A stretch of 38,786 nucleotides of DNA from Bacillus taeanensis (GCF_003318295.1 NZ_QOCW01000036.1:1-38786), one strand, 5' to 3'; positions 23,676-32,408 are shown, numbered from the stretch's first letter. Notes: a model not told the origin generated them from the sequence alone. Numbers and translations: made by a program.

Positions 23676-25748
23676 ATGACTTCTAAGCAATCTTCTCAAT
23701 CGGAAAATGTAAGAGAAAATGATAAAAAAGAGAAAATAAAGAAGCTTTTTAGGTTAAGTGTTGGAATAAGTTTTATTTTATTTCTAGTTATTGTACTTGC
23801 AGGAGCAATTACAATATTTGCATTTATTCATGATGCCCCTAAATTTGATCCAAAGCTTCTTCACCAAAAAAACTCTTCTATTGTTTATGATCAAAACGGC
23901 AATGGAGTTGGTTATTTAACAGAGGGTATAAATAGACAATATGTAAAAATAGACGATATTCCAAAAAGCGTGCAGGCTGCGTTTATTAATACAGAAGATG
24001 AACGATTTTATACACATTTAGGAATTGATGTAAAACGTATTGTAGGAGCGGTTATTGCAAACTTTAAAAATGGGTTTGGGGCAGAAGGGGCAAGCACAAT
24101 TACCCAGCAGCTTGTCAAAAATTCATTTTTAAGCTCTGAAAAATCACTAAAACGTAAAGTGCAGGAAGTATTTTTAGCGATGCAGATTGAACGAAGTTAC
24201 TCTAAACAACAAATTTTAGAAATGTATTTAAATACTATTTATTTCGGTGAAAGAGCTTATGGAGTAGGCACGGCAGCTGACGTTTATTTTAATAAAACAC
24301 TTGATGAGCTTACAGTTTCTGAAATTGCTCTTCTCGCCGGACTGCCGCAGCGACCGAGCGGATATAATCCGTACGAATATCCGGAAGCTGCAAAAGAACG
24401 CCGCAATACAGTGCTTAGATTGATGAGAGAGCATCATCATATTACAAAAGAAGAAGAACAAGCAGCAAGGACCGTTCGAATTGAAGAGATGCTTGGAGAC
24501 CGCGAAAGGGAAAAAGGGCTATATCCTGCTTTTATGAAGAGGGTTGTTCAGGAACTAAGTGAAAAAGGAATTGAGAAATCTGTTATCTATAATGGGAGCT
24601 TGAAAGTTTATACTTCTTTAAATAGTGATGCGCAAAAGTATTTGGAGTATATGCTTTCCAGCGAGAGCTTTATTGCTGGTATGGATGAGAAGCTTCGTTC
24701 AGGTGTCATTCTTTTAAATACAAAGACAGGAAATATAGAAGCAGTTGCCAACCGCAACCTTGAAAATGAAGGAGAAGGTGTAAATTATGCTGTTAATATT
24801 TCGCGTCAGCCGGGTTCAACAATTAAGCCAATCCTTGATTATGGACCTGGGATTGAATATAATCAATGGTCAACTTTTAAAAGATTTAAAGATGAACCTC
24901 TTGAAATAGACGGTAAAAATATTCAAAATTGGGATGGGCAGTATCATGGCGAGATTTCTATGAGAGAAGCATTAACATGGTCATATAACATTCCTGCTGT
25001 AAAGGCATATCAAGAAATAGGAGAAGAAAAAGCGAAAGAATTTGCAGGGAATCTTGGGATCTCTCTTGATGATCTTTTTCCGTCTTATGCAATTGGAGGA
25101 TTTAAGCATGGAGTGTCACCGCTTCAGCTTGCAGGTGCCTATGCGGCTTTTGCCAATAACGGAATATATCATCAGCCTCATGCTGTACAGAAGATCGTTT
25201 TTGCAGATGGAAGAGAAGTAGATTTTACTGCAAAGTCTGTTCAAGCAATGCAGGATTCTACTGCATATATGGTAACCGATATGTTAAAGGATGTAGTAAA
25301 GCAAGGAACAGGTCAAGAAGCAAATATATTAGGTTTACCCCTTGCTGGAAAAACTGGTACAACAAATTTACCAGCTCATATTCAAGGGGAAGGAACTTCA
25401 GATGCATGGTTTGTAGGATACACGCCGCGTTATACGGCAGCTGTATGGAGCGGATATGACAAAACAACAGAAGAAACGTACATTCACGAAGAAGATGATG
25501 ATGTATCAAAACTGATTTTTAAAAAGCTAATGATATATATGTCACAAAGAGAGAATGCACCGATAGAAGAATTTGTACAGCCTCATTCTGTTGTTGAACT
25601 TCCAGTTGATCGAAGCACAGGCCGTTACACTAATTCCGCTGCATCAAATGCAAGAGTTGCGATGGAGTTGTTTGTTAAAGGAACAGAACCTGAGGGAACG
25701 CCCGTCTCAAAGCTGCAGCCAGAGAAAGAGGAAAAGAAAGAGAACTAA
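23676..25748 (+). CDS. pbpG: Class A penicillin-binding protein, PbpG (PBP2d)-like
   Basis: 690 residues from ATG 23676 (SD AGGAAGG), almost the exact length of B. subtilis PbpG (691). One N-terminal membrane anchor (about 27-50). The glycosyltransferase GT51 domain shows EDERFYTHLGIDVKR (catalytic Glu, about 106) and GASTITQQLVKN (about 137). The transpeptidase domain has SxxK in PGSTIKP (about 379), SxN in TWSYNIPAVKAY (about 435) and KTG in LAGKTGTT (about 557). It polymerises and crosslinks peptidoglycan on the outer face of the membrane. In B. subtilis pbpG is a sporulation gene controlled by sigma-F. I cannot point to a convincing sigma-F promoter here, so the paralogue name is likely but not certain. 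Confidence 0.85.
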   Translation: MTSKQSSQSENVRENDKKEKIKKLFRLSVGISFILFLVIVLAGAITIFAFIHDAPKFDPKLLHQKNSSIVYDQNGNGVGYLTEGINRQYVKIDDIPKSVQAAFINTEDERFYTHLGIDVKRIVGAVIANFKNGFGAEGASTITQQLVKNSFLSSEKSLKRKVQEVFLAMQIERSYSKQQILEMYLNTIYFGERAYGVGTAADVYFNKTLDELTVSEIALLAGLPQRPSGYNPYEYPEAAKERRNTVLRLMREHHHITKEEEQAARTVRIEEMLGDREREKGLYPAFMKRVVQELSEKGIEKSVIYNGSLKVYTSLNSDAQKYLEYMLSSESFIAGMDEKLRSGVILLNTKTGNIEAVANRNLENEGEGVNYAVNISRQPGSTIKPILDYGPGIEYNQWSTFKRFKDEPLEIDGKNIQNWDGQYHGEISMREALTWSYNIPAVKAYQEIGEEKAKEFAGNLGISLDDLFPSYAIGGFKHGVSPLQLAGAYAAFANNGIYHQPHAVQKIVFADGREVDFTAKSVQAMQDSTAYMVTDMLKDVVKQGTGQEANILGLPLAGKTGTTNLPAHIQGEGTSDAWFVGYTPRYTAAVWSGYDKTTEETYIHEEDDDVSKLIFKKLMIYMSQRENAPIEEFVQPHSVVELPVDRSTGRYTNSAASNARVAMELFVKGTEPEGTPVSKLQPEKEEKKEN

Positions 25749-25875
25749 TTTTATAAAACGATAACAAAATGTCAAAAATATCCCATATTTTCTATCCAGT
25801 TCAACATTTAGTGGTAATCTACTAATAGAGATAGTCATTCTCTCTCTACCACCTTATAAAATAGAGCCTTTCTGG

Positions 25876-25906
25876 AAACCATGCTGTTTTTAAGCGTGGT
25901 TTTTTC
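25876..25906 (+). terminator. Terminator of pbpG
   Basis: AAACCATGC (25876-25884) / GCGTGGTTT (25894-25902), followed by T residues. The rest of the 25749-26046 gap shows no other gene. Confidence 0.75.
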
Positions 25907-26046
25907 TTTTTGATTGTTTCAAAACTAGCGTGTATTTGAAATGGCACCTTTAAAATATTGGATATGATTGTGGTAGAATATAAGTAAAACATATGAAGAT
26001 TCGAAAAAACTTCACGGATTATAAGCTCTTTAAAGGAGTGAATGAG

Positions 26047-26379
26047 ATGAGTGAAAGAGATTTAGCAATTGGAGCTTATGCTATTTTTATAATCGTTTCC
26101 TTTTTTGTTAGTTACAAGTACGGCACGTTTATGATCAAGAAGACTGGTCTGTTTTTTACACAAGTCTTTATTGCGGTTACAATTAATATCGCGCTCGGGA
26201 TGCTAGCACTGATAGGATGGTTTTTCTACTCCTTAGGCGTGAATGAATTTTTGTTCCTCGGTGGCTTATTTTTAGGCACAGCTTTATTAGTGATAACTGA
26301 AATTGTGCTGCTTATTCTTTTGTTCGTTAAAAGAAAAAGAATGCTTAAAATCTTCAATGAGGTAAACCATACTAACTAA
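26047..26379 (+). CDS. Small hypothetical membrane protein, three helices
   Basis: 110 residues from ATG 26047, where AAAGGAGTGA gives a good SD; the longer frame from 25993 has none. Three hydrophobic helices (about 7-24, 37-60, 66-95) with a basic C-terminal tail, KRKRMLKIF. No catalytic motif; family not recognised. Single gene followed by a strong bidirectional terminator. Confidence 0.7.
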   Translation: MSERDLAIGAYAIFIIVSFFVSYKYGTFMIKKTGLFFTQVFIAVTINIALGMLALIGWFFYSLGVNEFLFLGGLFLGTALLVITEIVLLILLFVKRKRMLKIFNEVNHTN

Positions 26380-26403
26380 AACGGTATAGTTTTTTATCTA
26401 GAA

Positions 26404-26432
26404 AAAAGGACAGCATGAGGAGCTGTCCTTTT
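26404..26432. terminator. Bidirectional terminator
   Basis: AAAAGGACAGC (26404-26414) / GCTGTCCTTTT (26422-26432), 11-bp perfect stem between convergent genes. Confidence 0.85.
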
Positions 26433-26433
26433 A

Positions 26434-27138
26434 TTATCTTTTAGTGATTTTTAGAAGCGAGTTTGCGTTTTTCTGAAATTCGTAAGCGGCCTTCCTTTCT
26501 TCAACCGTACAGTTTTTCTCTTTCAGATAATTTATTATTTTGTCCAAATGTTTATAGCGTTTTCCCTCTAAATCAACTAACGGAAAAATACGAATTTCGT
26601 CTTTTGAAATCCGCAGTAATTCATCGATTGTTTGCAAATGAAACTTGTAATCTAGTCGATCGGCATACATAAAGAGAAAATGTGCAGAAAGGATGATATC
26701 AAATTCCTCATTTTCAAAAGGCAGCGCCGGCAGTGTAACTGGAATATAGCGCTCGCTGTGTTCTGTCATATCATTTGCACATTCGTTTAATGCGCTTAAG
26801 CGATGAGTTTTCAGTTCTTCTATATTTTTAAAATAATCCCAAACAAAATTTTCTTTCACTTTTTCCATAGAAGTCATTGCATGTTTAATGTCCTGCAATC
26901 CTTTGTTTTTAAGATCCACTCCTGTGTAGTAATAAGCAATATCACAGGCGGTAACATCTGCTCCTAACCTGTTAGCTAATGCTGTAAATGAACACGCTCC
27001 AGCAGGACAATCGAGTATTTTCTTTCCGGATATGTCTTTCTTTGAAAGAGAAAACATGTCCATATACTCCTCGTACGTTCTTCCAATAAAAATAATTCGT
27101 TCTAACTCTAACTTTTTGCTCTGCTCAACTTTACTCAT
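26434..27138 (-). CDS. SAM-dependent methyltransferase-like protein
   Basis: 234 residues from ATG 27138 (SD GAAGAGGTG). The Rossmann motif I is KILDCPAGACSFTALANRLG (about 40-59), with VTACDIAYYY as the acidic strand and FDIILSAHFLFMYADRLDY as motif II. The central DCPAGACSFT is characteristic of a small group of Bacillus and Clostridium methyltransferases of unknown substrate. No membrane segment. Single gene with its own 5' region. Confidence 0.75.
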   Translation of the reverse strand: MSKVEQSKKLELERIIFIGRTYEEYMDMFSLSKKDISGKKILDCPAGACSFTALANRLGADVTACDIAYYYTGVDLKNKGLQDIKHAMTSMEKVKENFVWDYFKNIEELKTHRLSALNECANDMTEHSERYIPVTLPALPFENEEFDIILSAHFLFMYADRLDYKFHLQTIDELLRISKDEIRIFPLVDLEGKRYKHLDKIINYLKEKNCTVEERKAAYEFQKNANSLLKITKR

Positions 27139-27411
27139 CTAAATTCACCTCTTCTTATTAAATCGTATTTATTTTACCATACATTATTGGAAATATTAAC
27201 CTTTACTTTTATCCTATGGTATAAAAAATACTTTTAAAAACAAAAGACTGAGGAGATATTTCTAATATTAAGTCTATATAACAATTCGTTTACAAATAGA
27301 TAAAGAGTTGATTAATAAAGAGGTTTTTGGAAGTGATTTGGATATAATAGGGGTAACTTCTAGCAAGGATTTTTTCTAATTTATTAACAACATATAAGGA
27401 ATTGATGTTAC

Positions 27412-27654
27412 ATGCTAATGGAATTTTTTAATGAATATCAAATTACGACTGCTGACAAAGTGTACTTAAAGGTAAGCAAAGATGTGATTACAATTGAAAA
27501 GCTTGTTTGGGAATTGGATAAGATAGAAGAGCAGCAGGAGTTAATTAACAAAATCGATGCATTAGGTAATCAAGTTGATAAGGAAATGGTCCTTGCTTAT
27601 TTAAGCGGAATTGCTGACATGATTAAGCTAAGAAAAAAGAGAATAGCAAATTGA
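27412..27654 (+). CDS. Small hypothetical protein
   Basis: 80 residues from ATG 27412 (weak SD AAGGAATTGA). Mostly helical, with charged heptad-like stretches (EKLVWELDKIEEQQELINKI) and a basic end. No known motif. A TATAAT at about 27342-27347 could serve as -10. A strong terminator follows 50 bases after the stop, which supports a real monocistronic gene. Function unknown. Confidence 0.55.
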   Translation: MLMEFFNEYQITTADKVYLKVSKDVITIEKLVWELDKIEEQQELINKIDALGNQVDKEMVLAYLSGIADMIKLRKKRIAN

Positions 27655-27703
27655 TGAATAGATCTAACTAAAGTTAAATAATGTATAGGTGTTTTAAAAA
27701 GTA

Positions 27704-27753
27704 AAAAATCCTATTGTAGAAAGAAAACAATTCTTCTACAATAGGATTTTTTT
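27704..27753 (+). terminator. Strong terminator
   Basis: A stem of about 17 bp: AAAATCCTATTGTAGAA on the left and TTCTACAATAGGATTTT on the right, with a T-run. The right arm and T-run also read in frame into the fusion remnant that follows. Confidence 0.9.
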
Positions 27754-28106
27754 ATGCTCTATACAGTATTTTTGGGAAATTTACTCTTAAGAAATATGAC
27801 TCGTTAACAGTTACCGTTTATACGTTTATTTTTGCCGCTGCTGCAATTACGCCTTTTAGCAGGTTATGGGCTGTAGGGCCGTTATTTTTAATAGATGAAA
27901 ACAGCAGTACAAGAAGCATTTATCGGGTAGTGACAATTCCGACCACTTATATGGTTGATTCCAATGGGGTTATTCAGGAAAAAATTGTGGGTCCTATGAA
28001 TAAAGAAATGATGAAGAAATTAGTAAGCAGTATAAACAAAAGAATAACAGCGATCAGTTCTTATAAATGGAATGCTCCCCTTTATTACATTCAAAATAGG
28101 TATTAA
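27753..28106 (+). pseudogene. In-frame scar: EamA transporter piece joined to a ResA/TlpA-type thioredoxin tail
   Basis: A continuous frame of about 117 codons without a usable start. The first part (YALYSIFGKFTLKKYDSL, then TVYTFIFAAAAITPFSRLW) is a helix region of EamA/DMT drug-metabolite transporters. After about base 27880 it changes to VTIPTTYMVDSNGVIQEKIV, the cis-Pro and beta-strand region of ResA/TlpA-type thiol-disulfide oxidoreductases; the CxxC domain start is missing. The last about 20 codons look random. No start codon with an SD is present. The two pieces belong to unrelated genes, so this is a deletion junction. The stretch otherwise holds no gene. Confidence 0.7.
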
Positions 28107-28161
28107 AACATACGCTATTCTCTTATTGTTCATAAAATATGAAAAATAGGAGGATTTTTCA

Positions 28162-28458
28162 ATGTGGAGAGAAGAAAGAAGACAAGAGAGATTTCTGCCT
28201 GGTTTTTGCGTTTTGCCAGGGTATAAATGGTGCGGGCCAGGCTGCAGTGGACCGGGAGCGCCAGTTAATGATGTAGATGCTTGCTGTAAAGCACATGACG
28301 AATGTTACAGCTGGTATGGTCCATCGTGTGAATGTGATCTTGAGCTTATTCACTGCCTTGCGCCTAAAGTTAATCCATATACTAAAAAAGGTAGAGATGC
28401 GGCACTGCTTTATCATTATATGAACTTTCAAAAGCTGTTTACTTGTTTTTTTAGATAG
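28162..28458 (+). CDS. Small phospholipase A2-like protein
   Basis: 98 residues from ATG 28162 (SD AGGAGG). The Ca loop is YKWCGPGCSG (21-30) and the catalytic helix DVDACCKAHDECYSWYG gives His45-Asp46 with Tyr49, the hallmark DxCCxxHDxCY of secreted phospholipases A2. The arrangement LPGY..CGPG then VD...HD..Y is also that of the PLA2 domain in parvovirus VP1 capsids. Eight or so Cys suggest disulfides. No signal peptide is present, so it may act in the spore or the mother cell rather than as a classical secreted enzyme (inference). It probably cleaves the sn-2 acyl chain of phospholipids. Confidence 0.75.
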   Translation: MWREERRQERFLPGFCVLPGYKWCGPGCSGPGAPVNDVDACCKAHDECYSWYGPSCECDLELIHCLAPKVNPYTKKGRDAALLYHYMNFQKLFTCFFR

Positions 28459-28514
28459 CGTATGGAAGTTGTTCATGTTAATGGATGGAAAGGGGGTGGC
28501 TCAAAAGTGTGGAG

Positions 28515-29390
28515 TTAGTCTTTTTCTTTTTTTTTGAGTGCAAATTTAGAGCCTTGAATGAGTTCATCCGCACTTTTTAACAGGAGCTCATTCATAGGAT
28601 AAGGACCGTTCTTTTTTTGAAACGTATTTACAATCTGATAGCCGATATAATAGCCAATCCATGGTGGTAAGAAGCGGTCTCGATCACCGTATAAAAAAGG
28701 GTTATGTTTTTCTTTTCCTAGTAAATTTAAATTAGAAATAAACTGATCGTTCCATAGTTCTAATGCTTCGTCTAACGTATATAGACGTGCTGCTCTTCCT
28801 AGTAACCGCTTGCCGTATAACGATTTAACGGCATATTCTCCAAGTCCTTCAATAATAAGGGAATCTTTTAAAGGCGTTTTTTGATCATCTCTATTCAACA
28901 AATGCAGGCGGCAAATATGGTTATATTCGTGAGCTAATAGTGCTTTCAATTCTTCTAGACGCACATCGGGAGAGACAAATAAAAACATTTTTCCTCGAAA
29001 AGCCATTCCATTTCGGTTGTTTCTCTTTTCATTTAGAAAAGAATGATTTTGTTTGATTGGAAAAATAAAAATAGAAGCTTCGGGTCCATTCCACTCCTTT
29101 TTTAACAGCTGATATTGTTTGTTAACAAACCCCCATATGTTTTTCTTTTCCATTTCCTTTACGACGGATTGAATATCCATCCAGTTTTCAGGGTTGAATA
29201 AACCGTTTTTTAATAAATGAGCGTGTACTTCCTGTGAAGTATATGTTGGAAAATAACGCTTTAACGGCACACATAGTGTTTGAAGCTGAATGGAATAGGG
29301 GGAGATAAACGAGTTTTTGTTACATGTTTTTATAAACTTATGAAGCCATCTATTTGTAGCTAGTATCGGCAAATTTCTCACCTTTTTCAT
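28515..29390 (-). CDS. Predicted Zn-dependent peptidase (DUF2268/YjaZ-like)
   Basis: 291 residues from ATG 29390 (SD GTGGAAG, short spacing). HEYNH at 154-158 is an HExxH-type zinc site (LLAHEYNHICRLH), and IIEGLGEYA (Glu181/185) supplies the likely third ligand. This matches the DUF2268 predicted zincin family that includes B. subtilis YjaZ. No signal peptide or membrane helix, so probably cytosolic or in the forespore. It converges with the PLA2-like gene and is divergent from the YjcZ pair. Substrate unknown. Confidence 0.75.
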   Translation of the reverse strand: MKKVRNLPILATNRWLHKFIKTCNKNSFISPYSIQLQTLCVPLKRYFPTYTSQEVHAHLLKNGLFNPENWMDIQSVVKEMEKKNIWGFVNKQYQLLKKEWNGPEASIFIFPIKQNHSFLNEKRNNRNGMAFRGKMFLFVSPDVRLEELKALLAHEYNHICRLHLLNRDDQKTPLKDSLIIEGLGEYAVKSLYGKRLLGRAARLYTLDEALELWNDQFISNLNLLGKEKHNPFLYGDRDRFLPPWIGYYIGYQIVNTFQKKNGPYPMNELLLKSADELIQGSKFALKKKEKD

Positions 29391-29498
29391 TTACTTCCAC
29401 TGTTTTTATCTTATTTATATGATGAAGAGCGTATTAGTGTTCAAAATAAGAATTTCATGATTATGGAACATTCGCCCTTTCATTCTTTTCTTAACATA

Positions 29499-29507
29499 CA
29501 TACGTTA
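29499..29507 (+). promoter_or_regulatory. Possible sigma-K -10 element
   Basis: CATACGTTA fits CATAnnnTA, the sigma-K -10 consensus, 33 bases before the first YjcZ-type start. The -35 region is not convincing. Confidence 0.3.
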
Positions 29508-29539
29508 GTAGTAACTTCTATACGGAAGGAGGGAAAACA

Positions 29540-29707
29540 ATGGGCGAAAAACCTGTAAACAATTATGGTAGTGGATTTGCTCTAATTGTAGTGCTGTTTA
29601 TCCTTCTTATTATTGTTGGAGCGGCAGCAGTAGGCGGATATGGTAAGTATGGTAAATGTGGTGGTTACGGCGGCTATGGTCCCGGCTTCGGCGGTTACGG
29701 CTATTAA
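29540..29707 (+). CDS. YjcZ-family sporulation miniprotein
   Basis: 55 residues from ATG 29540 (SD GGAAGGAGGG). A short polar start leads to one hydrophobic helix, GFALIVVLFILLIIVGAA (12-29), then a Gly/Tyr-rich tail of GGYG repeats. YjcZ-type proteins are membrane-spanning spore miniproteins, so this one is expected in spore membranes. It is followed 40 bases later by a second copy sharing the same helix. The two look like a tandem duplication with divergent tails. Confidence 0.88.
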   Translation: MGEKPVNNYGSGFALIVVLFILLIIVGAAAVGGYGKYGKCGGYGGYGPGFGGYGY

Positions 29708-29747
29708 TAACAATAGCTAACACCGATTATGAAAGGAGGGGAATTTC

Positions 29748-29843
29748 ATGAGTTACGGCTACGGTTATGCTGGCGGCTTCGCATTGATTGTTGTTCTGTT
29801 TATTCTATTAATCATTGTTGGAGCAGCTGCGTTTAAATATTAA
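29748..29843 (+). CDS. YjcZ-family miniprotein, short copy
   Basis: 31 residues from ATG 29748 (SD GAAAGGAGGGG). It is nearly all the shared helix (GGFALIVVLFILLIIVGAAA) after MSYGYGYA and ends FKY, the typical form of the family. Same transcript as the previous gene, ending at the terminator at 29866. Too short for automatic gene finding, but start, SD and repeat of the neighbour's helix make it convincing. Confidence 0.88.
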   Translation: MSYGYGYAGGFALIVVLFILLIIVGAAAFKY

Positions 29844-29865
29844 TCAGATGAGAAGTAAATAAAAT

Positions 29866-29894
29866 AAAGACCCAGTTTCATCTGGGTCTTATTA
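29866..29894 (+). terminator. Terminator of the YjcZ pair
   Basis: AAGACCCAG (29867-29875) / CTGGGTCTT (29882-29890), 9-bp stem followed by ATTATT. Confidence 0.75.
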
Positions 29895-29912
29895 TTGAAC
29901 AAATACATGTAA

Positions 29913-30034
29913 AATGCAGCAGCAAATGAAGAAACACCTGAAGTAAAGAGTGAGGAAGATTTTCTGCTTCAATCAATAAATGAAAACGATTGGATAAAAG
30001 ACTATCCAAAAGGGCAAGTGCTCCCTTGGAACAG
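29913..30034 (+). other. Coding-like fragment without a start
   Basis: An open frame with an in-frame TAA immediately upstream (29910-29912) encodes ETPEVKSEEDFLLQSINEND and then WIKDYPKGQVLPWNS. It continues to a stop at 30063, overlapping the end of the next gene on the other strand. Composition looks like protein, but there is no start codon with an SD and no recognised family; it may be the tail of a deleted gene. Confidence 0.3.
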
Positions 30035-31717
30035 TTATTTATTTAAAAAATATTTTACAATATAACGAATGAAGGAAATGATTCTTCTATTTATAGAACA
30101 CTTCCCATTCCATGGAAGACCTTTCTGATAACGATCATAATCATGAATGTGCCATGGAGTAAGTAATTCATAATCAAACATATCCCATATTTTACATTTC
30201 TGTGCCTTCGATTTAGATATATCAAGAATATTGTTCACAGCACGGCGGGCAGCCTCGTTTGCGGCTTCCATTGTGGCCAGGTCCGTATTTGTACGAACGT
30301 AATCTGATGCTAAGAAAAGATTTGGAATACGCGTATAAGCGTACGGCCTTAAATTCCAAGTATTGATTTTGTTTACTAACAAAGGTTCTAAGTTACTCAT
30401 TTTAGAGTTATTTAAAACAATATCAGGGTCTAAAAACCAGGAATGAATATCTTCATCTTGGAGGATAACACGATCGTTATTCAAACCTTTTTTAAGCTGT
30501 GCCCATACTTCATCTTTAATCTCTTCTTTTGTACAATCCGAAGCTTTTTTACCATATAAAATTCCAGGCATATTCCATTCTGATATATCAATGGAGAGAA
30601 TTCCTTTTACAGTTCCGTCCCCATATTTCCGTAAATCGATATCCGGCCAAAATTGCGGTTGGGAAACAGCAGTTAATGCCCATGGAGCATCCAAAAATAT
30701 AATATGTCCATGTACGATAGGGATATCACGCCTTAAAAAGAATTGAATGCCGTTCATCCAATCTACACTTTTACTTAATTGTTTCATCCCCTTTAATGAT
30801 GGATCAGCATGAATCATTTCTTTTGTAATCAATTTCTCCATGGCTTCTACAGGCATAGCGGAAAGATAATAATCTCCTTTCACGGAAATATTTTTTCCAT
30901 TACGGTAAATTATTGCATCAGTAACCATGCCTTTTTCACATTGGATGCTTACAATTTTAGCATTTGTAAAATATTGAATTCCTCTGTTTCGTAGGTATTT
31001 CAACCATGGATCAATCCAAACGTCATTCGTTGGTCCATTCAATAGACGATCATTAGAAGGACCGGGTAAAATACAATCAAGAATGATCTGTGAAAGCATT
31101 GTTCCAATCGTTTTCATGCTTGCTTCTCTGGCTTTTGCTGCTACTAATGATCTTGTTATACCTGTAAACATATTTTGAAACGCTTCTGATTGAATATCCC
31201 CTTCTAGGTACTCCCACCAGCTGATTCGTTCATATTCTTCCATTCTTCTCTCCTTACAGCTGGTCATTACTTGCCACAACCGCTCGACAAAAAAATCAAT
31301 TTCACTTTCGGAAAGCCCCCAACTTTTATCGAACAAGATTCTTATTTTTGATTTAAAATCCCTTATTGATTTAGGGAATCCCAATGGGAAAGACTCGAGC
31401 GACTTGTCAAAACGTGCAACTCCCATGTTCTCAGCTTCAACCAGATTATCATAGACACTCCTTTTACCTTCATAAGGAATTCGTTTCATCGTATCGATAA
31501 TATGCTTATAAAACCTTGGAAAAAAGCGAAAACCATGTTCGCCGGGTAGTTCTTTCTTTCCATCAATCCCCGAATTTGGAACTTTTATTGATCGTGCCTT
31601 TCCGCCAGGGGTGGACTGGAGCTCGTATACACAAACATCGAATCCCCGTTCAATTAATTCATGCGCCGCACTCATACCAGCAACCCCGCCACCAAAGATG
31701 ATAACTTTTTTCCTCAT
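30035..31717 (-). CDS. FAD-dependent oxidoreductase, phytoene-desaturase/hydroxysqualene-dehydroxylase-like
   Basis: 560 residues from ATG 31717 (SD AAGGTGATTAA). VIIFGGGVAGMSAAHEL (5-21) is the GxGxxG FAD-binding fold of the amine-oxidase/desaturase superfamily, followed by YELQSTPGGKARS (the GG doublet motif) and a C-terminal FAD contact region NLFLASDYVRTNTDLATMEA, then ANEAARRAV. GEHGFRFFPRFYKH is typical of the HpnE/phytoene-desaturase-like branch. It probably oxidises or desaturates an isoprenoid-like substrate. No terpenoid gene is nearby, so the substrate cannot be inferred. The C-terminal about 60 residues (after NNILDIS) are basic and may be a membrane-binding tail. Single gene. Confidence 0.75.
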   Translation of the reverse strand: MRKKVIIFGGGVAGMSAAHELIERGFDVCVYELQSTPGGKARSIKVPNSGIDGKKELPGEHGFRFFPRFYKHIIDTMKRIPYEGKRSVYDNLVEAENMGVARFDKSLESFPLGFPKSIRDFKSKIRILFDKSWGLSESEIDFFVERLWQVMTSCKERRMEEYERISWWEYLEGDIQSEAFQNMFTGITRSLVAAKAREASMKTIGTMLSQIILDCILPGPSNDRLLNGPTNDVWIDPWLKYLRNRGIQYFTNAKIVSIQCEKGMVTDAIIYRNGKNISVKGDYYLSAMPVEAMEKLITKEMIHADPSLKGMKQLSKSVDWMNGIQFFLRRDIPIVHGHIIFLDAPWALTAVSQPQFWPDIDLRKYGDGTVKGILSIDISEWNMPGILYGKKASDCTKEEIKDEVWAQLKKGLNNDRVILQDEDIHSWFLDPDIVLNNSKMSNLEPLLVNKINTWNLRPYAYTRIPNLFLASDYVRTNTDLATMEAANEAARRAVNNILDISKSKAQKCKIWDMFDYELLTPWHIHDYDRYQKGLPWNGKCSINRRIISFIRYIVKYFLNK

Positions 31718-31909
31718 TTAATCACCTTGTGTTCTATTTTAGGATAAAGCATTATATGTGCATAAAACATTATTCATTACATTGCAGAAAAAATAAATCA
31801 ACGGAGTTAACCAATAAGCTGTACTACTTCTTTTATAATAAATTAGAAAAACCATTCCCGTTATAAAGGAATAAGAGGAAGGATACATATTGAGCAGCGC
31901 TTTTAAATT

Positions 31910-31964
31910 AAAAAAAAGAAGAGCTTAGCCGGTTGTTAGAATTCAACAATCAGCTAAGCTCTTC
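31910..31964 (-). terminator. Terminator of the ars operon
   Basis: On the minus strand GAAGAGCTTAGC (31964-31953) pairs with GCTAAGCTCTTC (31929-31918), with an inner TTGTT/AACAA pairing, followed by a T-run (the A-run at 31910-31917). The intergenic stretch 31718-31909 shows nothing else I can name. Confidence 0.8.
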
Positions 31965-31971
31965 CTTATGA

Positions 31972-32391
31972 TTATTCTCCTGTTTCCGAAAACTTTTGGA
32001 TGCGTGCACTAATTTCATCACGAACGCGTTGGAAAAATGCCCATTTTTCTTCTTCTGTTCCTTCTGCTTTAGCAGGATCATCAAATCCCCAGTGAACGCG
32101 TTTTACATGCGGAGGTGTAACAGGACAGTGATCGGCTGCATGTCCGCATAATGTAACAACTAAATCAGCGCTGTTTAAAATTTCTGGATTAATGACATCA
32201 GAAGTTTGATTTGTAATGTCAATATCGACTTCTTTCATCGCTTTAACAGCATTTGGATTTAAACCGTGTGCTTCAAGTCCTGCACTAAATACATTCCATT
32301 TATCGCTAAGATATTTTTTTGCCCAGCCTTCTGCCATTTGGCTGCGGCATGAATTTCCTGTACATAAAAAGTAGATTGTTTTTTTAGACAT
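31972..32391 (-). CDS. arsC: Arsenate reductase (thioredoxin-coupled)
   Basis: 139 residues, the exact length of B. subtilis ArsC, starting ATG 32391. The P-loop CTGNSCR has catalytic Cys10 and Arg16, the relay cysteines are Cys82 and Cys89 in LCGHAADHC, and DD at 104-105 is the acid site. It reduces arsenate to arsenite using thioredoxin. Third gene of arsR-aqp-arsC, 17 bases after the aquaporin. Confidence 0.97.
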   Translation of the reverse strand: MSKKTIYFLCTGNSCRSQMAEGWAKKYLSDKWNVFSAGLEAHGLNPNAVKAMKEVDIDITNQTSDVINPEILNSADLVVTLCGHAADHCPVTPPHVKRVHWGFDDPAKAEGTEEEKWAFFQRVRDEISARIQKFSETGE

Positions 32392-32408
32392 TGTTTTGAT
32401 CTCCTTTA

